From Saururus chinensis (Eukaryota; Streptophyta; Magnoliopsida; Piperales; Saururaceae), in the NCBI GenBank assembly GCA_035235625.1, contig CP141144.1:35772014-35836013 (forward strand): 64,000 nucleotides of DNA, read 5' to 3'. The translations under genes and the position numbers were made by a program. Under the pieces are notes generated by a model. That model was not told where the DNA came from and did no database searches. It saw only the letters and a program-made list of their open reading frames with translations. Each line of letters opens with the position of its first letter. Positions within the stretch are counted from its first letter, which is position 1. Shown here one piece after another: positions 43,981 to 55,917 of this stretch.

Positions 43981-46865
43981 CACAAAATCTGGGCTCTGAT
44001 ATTGTCATGCCCAGAGTTTTCAAATTATTCTTCATCAAATTTCCATGAAATATTTTGCAATATAATGACTATAAATTGGTGAAAATTGACGAAAACTCGG
44101 AACATGTGAAAATATTTTTATAATTCTCACACATCCACATCAAATCTACGCAAGCACATTTACATCAAATCCACACAACTACATGCCACTGGTAAATAAG
44201 TTTAATCATCCCATGAGTGAATCAACAAACGCATAAAACATAAGTCTCATGGGCATGGGCTTAACATAATTTTTCACCTAGCATAGCTGAGTACAATTTC
44301 CATAAAAGTCCAAACATAAATAAACAGTCTCTATACAAGTCCAAAATAATAATGTAAAAATCCTTATCTCATTTAATATATGTATTCATAAAAATGTTAC
44401 AACTAATCATGGCATAAAATAAACAAAAGAATCATAGGGTCAAAAATCGACCGACAGTCAATTAATACATCCTCAAACACAAAATCCTGCCAATATAGCT
44501 CTCGAACTGGGACCCACAAATGTCATTGAAGTATATGGAGATTAGTGGAAGGAAAATGAGTATTTTATAGCCAATAGGAGAATTATAATTAGTGAACCCT
44601 AAAAGTCTACACAAAAGTAGCTTCGCATGATAGCAGCATACGTTAAAACCAAGAGAATAAACATAGTCTTAAGACAAGTTGTACACTTTCCCTAAATCCC
44701 ATAGACTTACAAACTTTCTTATTACTTTACTCCATCACAAAAAATCCTGTACCATCATATTCTCGCTATTACACACTTACCAATTACCCTTACAATCTTA
44801 CACATACTGCCTTACACTTACAATAGACAATTAATCAATTATGTATTAATCAACTCTAATGCCGTAAGGACTGAATGCCACTAGAGCGTCACCTTAACCT
44901 TTAGGGGGGAACCTATGCACCGGAATAATTTCAAAGGCAATGTGCACCAGTGTTCATGGGGTACAAGATCAAACAGTTAAGAGTAAATTCATGATACTAC
45001 TTACCGAAGAGGTCAAATGTCTATTCTTTGTGGCCGTACACTGCCAAATAAGGGTCACACAGTTCCAACTCAGGGCAAAAGTCTTACAATGCCACTCTTA
45101 GGTGAAAAACTTACATTGCCACTCTTGGGTAGAAAACTTATAGTGCCACAGTTGGACCGAAAACATACGATGTTCTCAATAGAGCGACAAATGTATGAGC
45201 TTTAACATAGCTCCTAAACAACACCCCAAAGGGTGAGTACTATGTCAATCTCACAACTGAATAGTTGACTATCATTCAGCAGTCAATAGAATGTGGAACT
45301 CAATCTGTCTAGTTATGAACCCAATTCTTACTATTAACTTACTTATTTCCATTATGTTTAGATTTACAATTTGTATATTATGCAGGTACAATTATGATAT
45401 ACAATCTTATTAGTATGCAGTCCTCAACTCAGCTCCAAACCTAAGTCCATTTTTCACTTAACCGTGAAGCCTCTTACTTGTTGCCCTGAAGTTCAATTGG
45501 GTCCAAACTGATTGTAACACACACACTCATTGTCATCAGACACATATCCACTCATAGATTTATACTACATTCCATGCATAAACCTTCAAGCACACCGTAC
45601 TATCTTCATATAGCATACACATAATTCTTCGCACAATCATATCAACAAGCCCTCCATCTAGCATTATAGAAATGTATTGCTTAGATCTTCAACCGATCCA
45701 TCTGACTAAAATGAGGATAAATCAAGGCATAAGCATTCGACTAATCTTATTAATTAACAACATACTTAGCATTCTCTTCATTAGCATACAAATAGTCTAT
45801 AATTCATCAAACCATTAAATCCACTAATTGATGCTCATTTATGCAATCTCATACCAAGCACCTGCAATATCATTAATATCATATGGCATTATGCATTCAA
45901 ATACCTTAGTTCTAGCATGTGCTCTACCATATAAGCATGCTAAGGTGGAATTATGGGGGTCAAAGTCTCCTACCTCTTTGGCCAAGAGAGTTTGATACCA
46001 ATGCATACCTTGATGGTGACATTGGTGATGATTCAGATGATCCAAAGTGTCGCCTTAGTAGATAAGGGCTGCCTTGGGGTTGAAAAATGGTCATTGATGC
46101 TTTTTGCGGGTTTAGGCAAATGCAATTAGTCTCAAAGCAGTGCTCGATGATCTGCACACCTTCCATGGCTCACACGATGGGTGGGCAGAGACGGTAGTGT
46201 GCCGAAAGGCTTCTGCAGACTTCCAAAACCCCACATACAGAGGTGACGGTCACGGTTCCGTTGACCAATGCTCCCGAACAAGGGGTCAAGGGGCGCGGTT
46301 AAGTGTACGACATTGAGGTGGAGGGAGATAGGAGAGGTGGTGGTGGCCACTGGTCGCCAACAAGTCGAAGCTGCCATTGGACAACACATTTTAGTGTTGT
46401 CTCGATCGATTTTGAAAGGAGCAAGTTGAGGTGAAACAACAAAGATGCGTGGAAATGGGGCCATGGAGAGGTAGATCGGGGCCAAGGGTGTGGTGATAGA
46501 GCCCTAGCAGGCCAAAAATAGGGAGCGGTAGCCGGCTGGAAAGAAATCAAAGGAGAGGGTTGCGTGACTGTGGCCAACATGGTGCTGCACCGTCATGGTA
46601 GCCGGGCAGGAAGACTTCAACGGTGGAGCTGTTATGGCGATCCACCAAGGTTGTTGCCCTCGGGGGGTTCTTCCTCTCTTCCGCCAAACAGAACCTGAAC
46701 ATCGAATATGTTCTGTATTCTATCTTAACCCATATTATTTTCTTTCAAAAATGCCCTCTTCTCGCGTTGTACCTTTAAATCGTGTGCCGAAACTTCTTTC
46801 CTTGCTCGAGAGCCCCCCAGAAGCCCACACCAAGCATTTAAACCGCCCTTTTTCCTGGGGGTATT
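43981..46865 (-). mobile_element. LTR-like region with degenerate iMet primer-binding site
   Basis: On the minus strand the sequence GGGCATGACA (an LTR-type end, 43993-44002) is followed by ATATCAGAGCCC (43981-43992), close to the TGGTATCAGAGC site that pairs with initiator tRNA-Met. The region to the right has LTR-like features: three imperfect ~28-bp repeats at 45085-45170 (TTACAATGCCACTCTTAGG type) and a GC-rich end at 46100-46860. No LTR partner was found. Minus-strand frames at 46132-46580 are GC-rich and without motif. I infer an LTR of a gypsy or copia element broken by the Athila insertion. Confidence 0.4.
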
Positions 46866-48230
46866 TGATAAGTATTAAATATATATCTATTTTATATGCT
46901 TTTTTACCTTATTTGCTAGTATAGATTAGGTTAATTTAGAGTTAGTTATAGTTTATTTAGATTAAGATACATATTAGTATTTTAGTTTAATTATTAATAA
47001 TTTTGTAGTTATTAGTAGTTTAGATATGTATTTAAATCACGTTGGAATTTTAATTATATTCTACATGTCTAAAGTATGATATTTTATGTTTTGTAGGTAA
47101 AGTGCGCTTATCGAGGTACTTCAACGATGTTTGGAATGATTAAAAATAGTTTTGACATGCTTTAAAGTGATTTGGACAACTTTTCGGAGTTATAAACAAG
47201 TTGGAAATTAATATGGACATGAAGAAAAAGCTTAATGAACAGAATATGGACTGTCCAGGAAAACTGTCCAGATTGCAAAAACAGTGTAACTGTTCGAACG
47301 GGCATGCAGGGCGTTCGAACGGCATAAAGTGCAGTTTCCTAGTTTGACCCAAATTTCAATCCTTTTCATATTGGACTTCTTCCTACGGAACTTATGCCTA
47401 TAAAAAGACATATTTGACTTAAAATTGAGGATTCCAGTAGATTTTATGAAGAGAAAAAGGAAGAAGAAGATGGAAGAGAGCTCAAAGCTTTCAATGGAGA
47501 TTCAAGTGCTTTCTTCTACAATGGAAGGCTAGACTTTTCTTTTACTTAGGAGTTGATGAAGCTATAGATAAGTTTCAGTTTCTTTTCTTTTTAATTTAGA
47601 TCTTAGTTGTGAATGATGACAATTGTATGATATGAATTTCCTTTTTAATGGAAGAACTTTTCATGTTTATTCAAGTCTATATTGATTTATTGTCTTGTAG
47701 ATGATAGATTGATGTGGTTTTGATATTTTCATCGATTCTAATTTCTGTGATTTAGATGAGATGTTCATACAATAGTTTTAATGTTCAGATAATTAATGAC
47801 TTGGATGAGTTATACTAAGATTAGACAGGTCATGTCTATAGCTAGTTTAGTGTAGATGATCTGTGCTATTATCGAAGATGGTTCATGCCATGAAATTTAA
47901 TTAATGATTCTTTTCGAAGTAATTCTAGCTTGAAACTGAGAATACTTGTTCATATTCACACTAGATTTAGATTAAAAGTTAAGGAATTGTTATGCTTTTA
48001 TAGTGGATTCAATTTCCTAAGTAATTTCCATCATATTAATCTCTTATTTTAAACTAGTTGATTCCTTTCTTTTGCTTAATTTAAATTTAAGTTTGTTTTA
48101 GTTTTTAATTAGCAAATTCCTCTTTAGATTTAGTAATAATCCATCCGTCCCTGAGGTTCGACAACCCTTAAATACTTATCCTAGTACAATTACCTTGTAC
48201 ACTTGCAAAGGGTTTAATTATAAACGATCA
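46866..48230 (+). repeat. 5' LTR of Athila element 1
   Basis: It is aligned with the 3' LTR over the full 1365 bp. A TATAAAAAGACATATT motif at 47399 is a plausible TATA box, preceded by CGTTCGAACGGCATAAAG, part of a pair of GTTCGAACGG words. The end CGATCA differs from the CTATCA of the other LTR. Confidence 0.9.
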
Positions 48231-48236
48231 AGTTTT

Positions 48237-48254
48237 TGGCGCCGTTGCCGGGGA
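48237..48254 (+). promoter_or_regulatory. Primer-binding site, tRNA-Asp
   Basis: TGGCGCCGTTGCCGGGGA is an exact 18-base complement of the 3' end of plant tRNA-Asp(GUC) including CCA, the usual primer of Athila elements. It lies 6 bp after the 5' LTR. Confidence 0.9.
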
Positions 48255-48697
48255 CGGTGTTGATAATTTACTCAATTAGTATTAGGATAATTCTATCTAA
48301 TTTAGATTCAGTTTACTTTAGTTTTTAGGTGAATTCTTAGTTTCTTACCTTCTTCTAATTTGATCTTGTAGGCGGAGTTGAAGATCGTGCTCTCTACACT
48401 TGTGCCCACAAGTGGACATCGACAAGCATAGTGCTTCTCTTCGGTTTGCAAGACCCTTTTCTCTCTTTATTTTTAGTTCTTTTCTTAGTTAATTTTTGCT
48501 TATTCTTCCCCTTTTTACACTTAAAATTGTGTGGTGTGTTTGTGGTGTATGCATGGTCGTCGCTCCTTACTCCCCCGATTAGTACCATTTCTGAGCCTGA
48601 GCAGACATCTAGGAGAGCTGAGTTGCCCTCGACCTACATCCCTACACCCCCAAACTCTCCCACCAATTCCTCCACCCACACAACTTCTACCGCCATC

Positions 48698-49270
48698 ATG
48701 GCTGAACATCAGTTAGTAGATGAACCACTCAAAGCTCTAAGGGAGTATTACACTCCCAATGAGTACACCTCCCCTTCATGCATTAGGTTGCTGCTCAAAA
48801 TTATGAAATTAAGCCCAATGTCATTCAAATGCTTCCATCCTTTTATGGGCTTAATAATGAAAACCCGTACAAGCACCTAGATGACTTCTTAGAAATATGC
48901 ACAACTTTTAAGCTCTCAAATTTAACCGATGAAGCTATTAAACTTCACCTTTTTCCTTTCACATTGAAAGATAAGGCTAAGGAATGGCTTCACTCATTAG
49001 AGCCAAACACTATCACAAATGAGCCCAAATGAATAAGAGTTCCTTAAAAAGTACTTCCCCATAGGTAAGACCAACCAAATGAGAAAGGTGATAACCACTT
49101 TTACCCAACTTCCCACTGAACAGTTCCATGAGAGTTGGGATAGACTTAAGGACCTTCCTAGAAGGTGTCCTCATCATACTGTCCCTAAGTGGCAATTAGT
49201 GTAACGTTTTTATGAGGGTCTTACTGAACAAAACCATCATCTTGTTGATGCAAGTTGTGGGGGTACCTTC
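48698..49270 (+). pseudogene. N-terminal gag of Athila element 1, broken
   Basis: It starts MAEHQLVDEPLKALREYYTP with the YTPNEYTSPSCIRL motif of Athila gag, then the retrotransposon-gag core (LDDFLEICTTFKLSN, LFPFTLKDKAKEWLHSLEP). Three lesions are visible against the sibling element: a 10-bp deletion near 48790, a 1-bp deletion near 49018, and a stop at about 49202. After the last of these the frame continues into the open region at 49271. Both elements show gag homology at the same place, so the gene was once intact. Confidence 0.75.
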
Positions 49271-50914
49271 TTGTTAAAAAATGAAAATGAGGCATGGAAA
49301 CTTTTTGAGGACTTGAGTGAAAATTTTCTTCAACATGCTGCGTTGAATAGAAATGAGAGTGGATTATCTACCTTGAACAATGCCCCCTCTAGGGGTGGCT
49401 TGTATGAAGTCAAAAACCCATTAGACATATCATCTAAAGTTGATACTTTGAGTAGGAAGCTGGACCTTCTTATGACTTCAACCCATCAGCCCACTCCCAT
49501 CACTCAAGATGCATGCACAATATGCCTTAGCCCAGCCCATACTATCATTGAGTGCCCCTCTGCCTCTCAATTTCCTGAGCTTGTCCAAGACCATGTAAAA
49601 GCCACCGAATCCTTCCCTAGGGCTGAGAACAATCCATTTTCAAATACATATAACCCTGGGTGGAGGAATTATCCTAACTTTTCTTGGCGGACACAAAACC
49701 AAGGGGTTATGGGTAACCAACTCCCTAGGCAACCATTCCAAGTCCTACTAGCCCCTATCCACCAACCTCAAGTGCAACCTCCGTATGTCCAACCCAATAA
49801 GAGTCCAAGTTTTGATGAAAAGGTCTTGAGTGCCTTGCAAGGCCTTCAATCTCAATCCCAACTCCTCCACTCTCACACACAATCTATAGCAAAGTTAGAA
49901 GCCCAAATTGGACAACTAGCTAATGTTATTAACAAGAGAGAGATGGGGACGTTGCCAAGTCAACCCCTACCAAACCCTAAAAGTCAATTTCAGGTAGAGG
50001 GAGCTCCTCCCTCTAATGAACAAGTTAATTCCATAATGACCCTAAGGAGTGGGAGGATTGTTGACAAGAGTGTTGGGGGGACACCAGTGACAGATGATAG
50101 GAGTGAGGAGTTAGAGAGGGTAGCCCCTAATGAACCTCAAGTAAAAGTTAGTGCACCACATGAGAAGGAGTTTGTATCTTCTTCCCCTTCCTCAGCGCCA
50201 CAGTCTAAGACCACTTCCGAGGGATCTTATATCACTAGGGCACCCTTTCCTCAGTATCTTGACATGGCCCCACCATTTAGAAAGAGCACAGCTAAGACTA
50301 ATGAGATTCTTGAGACTTTCAAACAAGTCAAAATTAATCTCCCCCTCTTAGAAGCCATTAAGCAAGTCCCTGCTTATGTTAAGTCCCTTAAAGACCTATG
50401 CACTCAAAAGCGTAAATCCAAGACCCATGTGTCTAAGAAGGTCTTTCTCACCGAACAAGTTAGCTCTCTTTTGAAGTTTGACACCCCACCTAAGTATATG
50501 GACCCTAGAGTACCCACTATTTCTTGTGTCATAGGTGATCACTCCATCCATAGAGCCCTCCTTGACCTTGGTGCGAGTGTCAATCTACTCCCTTACTCGG
50601 TGTATGAGAAACTAGGGTTAGGTGAATTGCAGCCTACATTAGTTACCTTGCAGCTAGCCGACCATTCTGTGTGTAAGCCTCGAGGAGTCATTGAGGATGT
50701 CTTGGTAAAGGTTGACCGGTTCTTTTTCCTTGTTGATTTTATTGTCTTAGATATGGAAACCGGTGCCAACCCCACATATCAGATTCCTATCATTCTAGGT
50801 CGTCCTTTTCTTGCCACAGCTAATGCATCCATAAATTGTAGGACAGGGGTAATGGAGATGACCTTTGGGAACATGAAAGTGCAACTAAATATTTTTGATG
50901 TGTCTAACCATTAG
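49271..50914 (+). CDS. Athila gag C-terminus plus aspartic protease (547 codons)
   Basis: The largest open frame in the window; the ATG is internal to gag. Residues 82-95 form a CCHC zinc knuckle (C82, C85, H90, C95). Residues around 255-265 hold MTLRSGRIV, the motif that starts the protease region in this lineage. The protease follows, with ALLDLGASVNLLP (catalytic D at about residue 432, DLGA as usual for Athila), LQLADHSV and PIILGRPFLATA. The frame ends at a stop at 50912, where an RT would be expected, and no RT follows. It could supply gag and processing functions only in part, since N-terminal gag is broken. Confidence 0.85.
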   Translation: MLKNENEAWKLFEDLSENFLQHAALNRNESGLSTLNNAPSRGGLYEVKNPLDISSKVDTLSRKLDLLMTSTHQPTPITQDACTICLSPAHTIIECPSASQFPELVQDHVKATESFPRAENNPFSNTYNPGWRNYPNFSWRTQNQGVMGNQLPRQPFQVLLAPIHQPQVQPPYVQPNKSPSFDEKVLSALQGLQSQSQLLHSHTQSIAKLEAQIGQLANVINKREMGTLPSQPLPNPKSQFQVEGAPPSNEQVNSIMTLRSGRIVDKSVGGTPVTDDRSEELERVAPNEPQVKVSAPHEKEFVSSSPSSAPQSKTTSEGSYITRAPFPQYLDMAPPFRKSTAKTNEILETFKQVKINLPLLEAIKQVPAYVKSLKDLCTQKRKSKTHVSKKVFLTEQVSSLLKFDTPPKYMDPRVPTISCVIGDHSIHRALLDLGASVNLLPYSVYEKLGLGELQPTLVTLQLADHSVCKPRGVIEDVLVKVDRFFFLVDFIVLDMETGANPTYQIPIILGRPFLATANASINCRTGVMEMTFGNMKVQLNIFDVSNH

Positions 50915-52849
50915 CCTGCAACTTCTAATGCTGAATGTTTTATGGTACATAATTTTAGATTTGATGCTTATGATAGAGGTCCATCTTTTGTAGCATCAGC
51001 CCATAATCAAGTCATGCATTCTAATTTTTCAGCATCATCTTTTTGGAGACTTAAGAGAAAAACCAATGCTAATATCTACCAGCCGCCCTGATATATTTGA
51101 GAATGTTGGCAATGTCTGGCTAAAGACAATAAACTTAGCACTTCTTGGGAGGCAACCCATGTTTTTGATATATTTATTTTCCTTTTATTTATTTTCTTTG
51201 CTTCATTTAGGCTTTATTTACTTATTTTCTTAGTTTTTTTTCCTCATTATAGTTTTTCTTCTTTTAAGGGATATAATATTTTAGGTTTGGGAAATTGCAC
51301 TTTACCTGTATGTTTCTCATGTTTTCTCAATCCTATGTACTTCACTTTTCAGATTAGTGGATTAGTTATGCTTTTAGGTGATATCTTTCTTTCCCTCTCT
51401 TACTTATTCTTGTCATTGTAGTATATATTTTCTTTAACATTGAGGACAATGTTCAATTTAGGTTTGGGGGTGTAGAAAGATATTTTCATTTCTTATTTTG
51501 CTTTTAGAATGTTTTAGAGTTTTTTTTTCATTATTTGTTTTGTTTTCTTTACTGTAATTGGGTTTTCTCGCTTATTTTCTTTTAAAAGTATATGTCTGTT
51601 TTTAAAGAGATCAATTTCATGAAGAAAGTTCAAGTAATTAATTAAGTGATGAACATGATTGAGTGAGTAAGTTCTATTTTATTTTCTTTATCTTGGATAA
51701 TTGTGCTTATATCTTTGAAATCACATTTCACACACATGAAACTTGTAGGAATATAATTTTATGACTTATTACTTGTAATCTTAGTGGGATATCTTTAACT
51801 AAGCATATATTTTTGAAAACTTGGCAATTGAGTAATTTTTAATATTTTATGATAGATTTTGATGCTTAGCTTCTATTTGAAAAAAAAAGGGATGTGTGTA
51901 TAGAAAAAAGAATGAAAAAAAAAATTATCAAGAAAAAGTTGAAAAAAAAATTGATGATGAAAAAAAATAAAGGTTTGTTTCTCTTTTTACTGAGTAACCG
52001 GACCTTGTGCCTAGGCAAGTATAAGGGATCATGTCAAAAGGTGAAAAGTTGAGATAAATTCTTTTATGACTTGCTTGGTTCTGTAGCCTTTATAGTTCGA
52101 GTTATTAAGCCTGAGGGGTGTTTCAACACCTAGTGTCTTGAGCCAACTGGATTAGGGACACTGGCCTAACGCTTGTTACATGGACTATTTAGAAAGCTTA
52201 ATAGAACTAAGTATTGCACAAGTCATATTTTAAAGTATATTATGCTCTTTTTCCCTGAATTTAATTGAATTTGAAGGCTATTTCATGAGGGTTTATTATG
52301 AGGTGTTAAAGATGAAAGATTGTCATTGTTATATTTTTGAGTTAGTGAACTTTAATGAGCTTGGTTAATGGGTCACATAAGATATGCTTGTTAATAAAGA
52401 ATGAAATTCTATGACTACAAAGTTTCTACACTATATGTTTTTGAAATGTATATATGTAGTTGCACAATTATTTCTAAGATGGGGTTATAGAATGGATTAT
52501 TCCTTACTTGAAAGTGATCATATCTTAATTGTTTACTTGTTTCAAGTATTTGTGGTTGGTTCTTTTTAAAAATAGTTATGTATTTTTAAGAGAAGATTAT
52601 TTTTTGAATTTTTGTTTTCTTGTTTGTTTTTTTTCTTAGGTTTAGATGTTTGTGGGTATCATTACTGCAAACCCTCACGAGGCACAACTCGTCCAACTAG
52701 GGACACCTAGGGGTTCAAAGGCTTGTTGCATATGCTAAATGCAATCGTGATTCCCTACGAAAGTGGCTTTTATTTATTTTTCTAGATTAGTTATTTTATT
52801 TTATTTTTGTTTTGCTCGAGGACTAGCAAAATATAGGTTTGGGGGTATT
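50915..52849 (+). other. Non-coding 3' part of Athila element 1, ending in the polypurine tract
   Basis: There is no RT, RNase H or integrase. An A-rich stretch (51880-51975) and the word ATTTAGGTTTGGGGGTGTAG at 51456 resemble the final tract. The functional polypurine tract TTTGGGGGTATT lies directly before the 3' LTR (52838-52849). Confidence 0.75.
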
Positions 52850-54214
52850 TGATAAGTATGAAATATATATCTATTTTATATGCCTTTTTACCTTATTTGC
52901 TAGTACAAATTAGGTTAATTTAGTGTTATTTATAGTTTATTTAGATTAAAATAGATATTAGTACTTTAGTTTAATTATTAATAATTTTGTAGTTATTAGT
53001 AGTTTAGATATGTATTTAAATCAAGTTGGAATTTTAATTATATTCTACATGTCTAAAGTATGATATTTTATGTTTTGTAGGTAAAGTGCGCTTATCGAGG
53101 TACTTCAACGATGTTTGGAATGATTAAAAATAGTTTTGACATGCTTTAAAGTGATTTGGACAACTTTTCGGAGTTATAAACAAGTTGAAAATTTATATGG
53201 ACATAAAGAAAAAGCTTAATGAACAGAATATGGACTGTTTAGGAAAACTGTCCAGATTGCAAAAATAGTGTAGCCGTTCGAACGGGCATGCAGGGCGTTC
53301 GAACGGCATAAAGTGCAGTTTCCTAGTTTGACCCAAATTTCAATCCTTTTCATATTGGACTTCTTCCTACGGAACTTATGCCTATAAAAAGACATATTTG
53401 GCTTAAAATTAAGGATTCTAGTAGATTTTATGAAGAGAAAAAGGAAGAAGAAGATGGAAGAGAACTCAAAGCTTTCAATGGAGATTCAAGTGCTTTCTTC
53501 TACAATGGAAGGCTAGACTTTTCTTTTACTTAGGAGTTGATGAAGCTATAGATAAGTTTCAGTTTCTTTTCTTTTTAATTTTGATCTTAGTTGTGAATGA
53601 TGACAATTGTATGATATGAATTTCCTTTTTAATGGAAGAGTTTTTCATGTTTATTCAAGTCTATATTGATTTATTGTCTTGTAGATGATAGATTGATGTG
53701 GTTTTGATATTTTCATCGATTCTAATTTCTGTGATTTAGATGAGATGTTCATACAATAGATTTAATGTTCAGATAATTAATGACTTGGATGAGTTATACT
53801 AAGATTAGATGGGTCATGCCTATAGCTAGTTTAGTGTAGATGATCTGTGCTATTGTCGAAGATAGTTCATGCCATGGAATTTAATTAATGATTCTTTTTG
53901 AAGTAATCCTAGCTTGAAGCTGAGAATACTTGTTCATATTCACACTAGATTTAGATTAAAAGTTAAGGAATTGTTATGGTTTTATAGTAGATTCAATTTC
54001 CTAAGTAATTTCCATCATATTAATCTCTTATTTTAAACTAGTTGATTCCTTTCTTTTGCTTAATTTAAATTTAAGTTTGTTTTAGTTTTTAATTAGCAAA
54101 TTCCTCTTTAGATTTAGTAATAATTCATCCGTCCTTGAGGTTCGACAACTCTTAAATACTTATCCTAGTACAATTACCTTGTACACTTGCAAAGGGTTTA
54201 ATTATAAACTATCA
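52850..54214 (+). repeat. 3' LTR of Athila element 1
   Basis: The same length as the 5' LTR. It ends CTATCA, complementary to the TGATA start. Confidence 0.9.
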
Positions 54215-55917
54215 GAGCCCTCTCTCAAGTGTTGAGTCTTAAAGTAGGTGCCAAAACCCTAATGCGTTGAACCCTAGAAAATGCGCAAAACCCTTTCCAC
54301 TTAGGAACAAGGCTAAACACGACACCAAGCACAAAACTATTGATGAAAACGAAAATTAAGATAAAAAAAACATCAATTTCTCCCAAAAAGTATATAAAAA
54401 ACCATGGAAAAATTTGGGTTATTAAAAATACCATTATAGAGTGGAGGCATATCGGAAGAGTAGGAGGATGTGAGCCCAAGGGGTGGCACAATTGAGAAAA
54501 TTTCATCTTTTTTCGAAATCTCCATGCATGGAAACGAAAATCAGGCAATTATAAGCAATAAAGATGTTTGTGGACAATATAGAATAATCAAATTGAGTCA
54601 AAGGAGGAATATAAACTGCTCTTTAAGGATGATTTTGTCATGCCCCAGCACCCGCTATCCCCTGAGCCAAGCCCGTTCTATGGGGGAACGACATGTGGCA
54701 CGATGAAGTATTTTTCGATTGTGGATGACATAACCCAGACTTGGATGAGACACTACAGAGTTACTCACATACCATTTGAACAAGAGAAAAATGAGCAATA
54801 AAGGACTACTTAGTCCAAAATAGCCCACACATGGTTCAAGTACAAGAGTCTAAGCCCAAACTGGCTAATAAAAATCTAAGCTGACATCGGTTAATACAGT
54901 ATGAAGTATGATCAAGTATATAAAAGTCTTGATACCACACATTCTATAAAAACAAACATAAAACTCAAGATCTCCAAGTAACCCCTCCTAAGCAACATCA
55001 CCAACCACATGTTCAACAAAAAGTCCATCAAGACAACTTGCATGGTATGACATGCAGCCCCAAAATAAAACACAAGAAAAATGAGTTAGCTACAAGGTCA
55101 ACAAGGGTTTTTAAATGTAGAAAGTAAATCCAAGATGACATTACTGAAAAATCACATAATACTCATCACATAATCAATCATCATACCCATTCGTCATGGG
55201 ATATCCCCATAAACCTATGCATTAATATCATAATTTATCATCCATAAGCATCTACTCATGCTATGTGCATGTCATACTATCTCTAACATATCTCATGAAC
55301 ACATTCTCATGTCACCTATATATCATGTTATATAACATATCACACCATCACATATTCAAGTCACCTACATATAATGATATATAACATATCACATAATCAC
55401 ATATTCAAGTAACCTGCATATCATCCTATAACCCATTATATCATCACATTTTCATACCTCATGCGCCTCATGTTTTAAACATAACTCATAAGATCCAAGT
55501 GCCTCATGTGTAAACATAATCATATCCAGCATGAATGACTTCTCAACATAGACATATCATCCATATCTATTTCTTATTGAAAACATTTACCTTGCAAATC
55601 AAGTGTCTCAAACACACTATCCTGCCCAACATACAACTTCAGTCATACCTATATGTGTAACATAAGCTCACTTATCCCCACAAATGAAACAACAATAAAT
55701 GGTGAATGTCTCACAAATAAAGTGTGACAAGCAAGATTTTTGGTATGTTTCTTAAAACTAATAAAAGAATTTTAATATATTGATAGAATATTATTTTAGA
55801 TTTTGTACCTAAAGAGTTGTTGTAGAACTCTAAAAGAGGAACATAACATTTTTTGAATCATTTAAATCGGATGTTGGGGCCATAGGTAACGACTGTGGGA
55901 AGAATACCCTATAGGTG
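54215..55917. other. Spacer between the two Athila elements
   Basis: The segment 54440-54650 is homologous to 38780-38990. TGTCATGCCCCAGCACCCG at 54646 looks like an LTR start. A 49-bp tandem repeat (TATAACATATCACA at 55331 and 55380) lies at 55325-55430. No gene is supported; the 107-codon minus-strand frame at 54225-54548 has no motif. Confidence 0.45.

Larger units (their letters stand above)
46866..54214 (+). mobile_element. Athila-lineage element 1, non-autonomous (gag-protease only)
   Basis: Two 1365-bp LTRs (46866-48230 and 52850-54214) begin TGATAAGTAT and end TATCA or GATCA. Between them lie a primer-binding site, gag, an aspartic protease and about 1.9 kb of non-coding DNA. There is no reverse transcriptase, RNase H or integrase, so copying would need enzymes from a related element, as in the TR-GAG class. 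By eye the LTRs differ at about 40 positions, roughly 3 percent, indicating a fairly recent insertion. No 5-bp target duplication is visible. Confidence 0.85.

Noticed and set aside
46132-46924. Minus- and plus-strand frames of 93-117 codons
   Set aside because: They lie in a GC-rich LTR-like end, overlap each other and show no recognisable domain.
54225-54548. 107-codon minus-strand hydrophobic frame
   Set aside because: In repeat-derived DNA shared with 38.8 kb, where the frame is not conserved.
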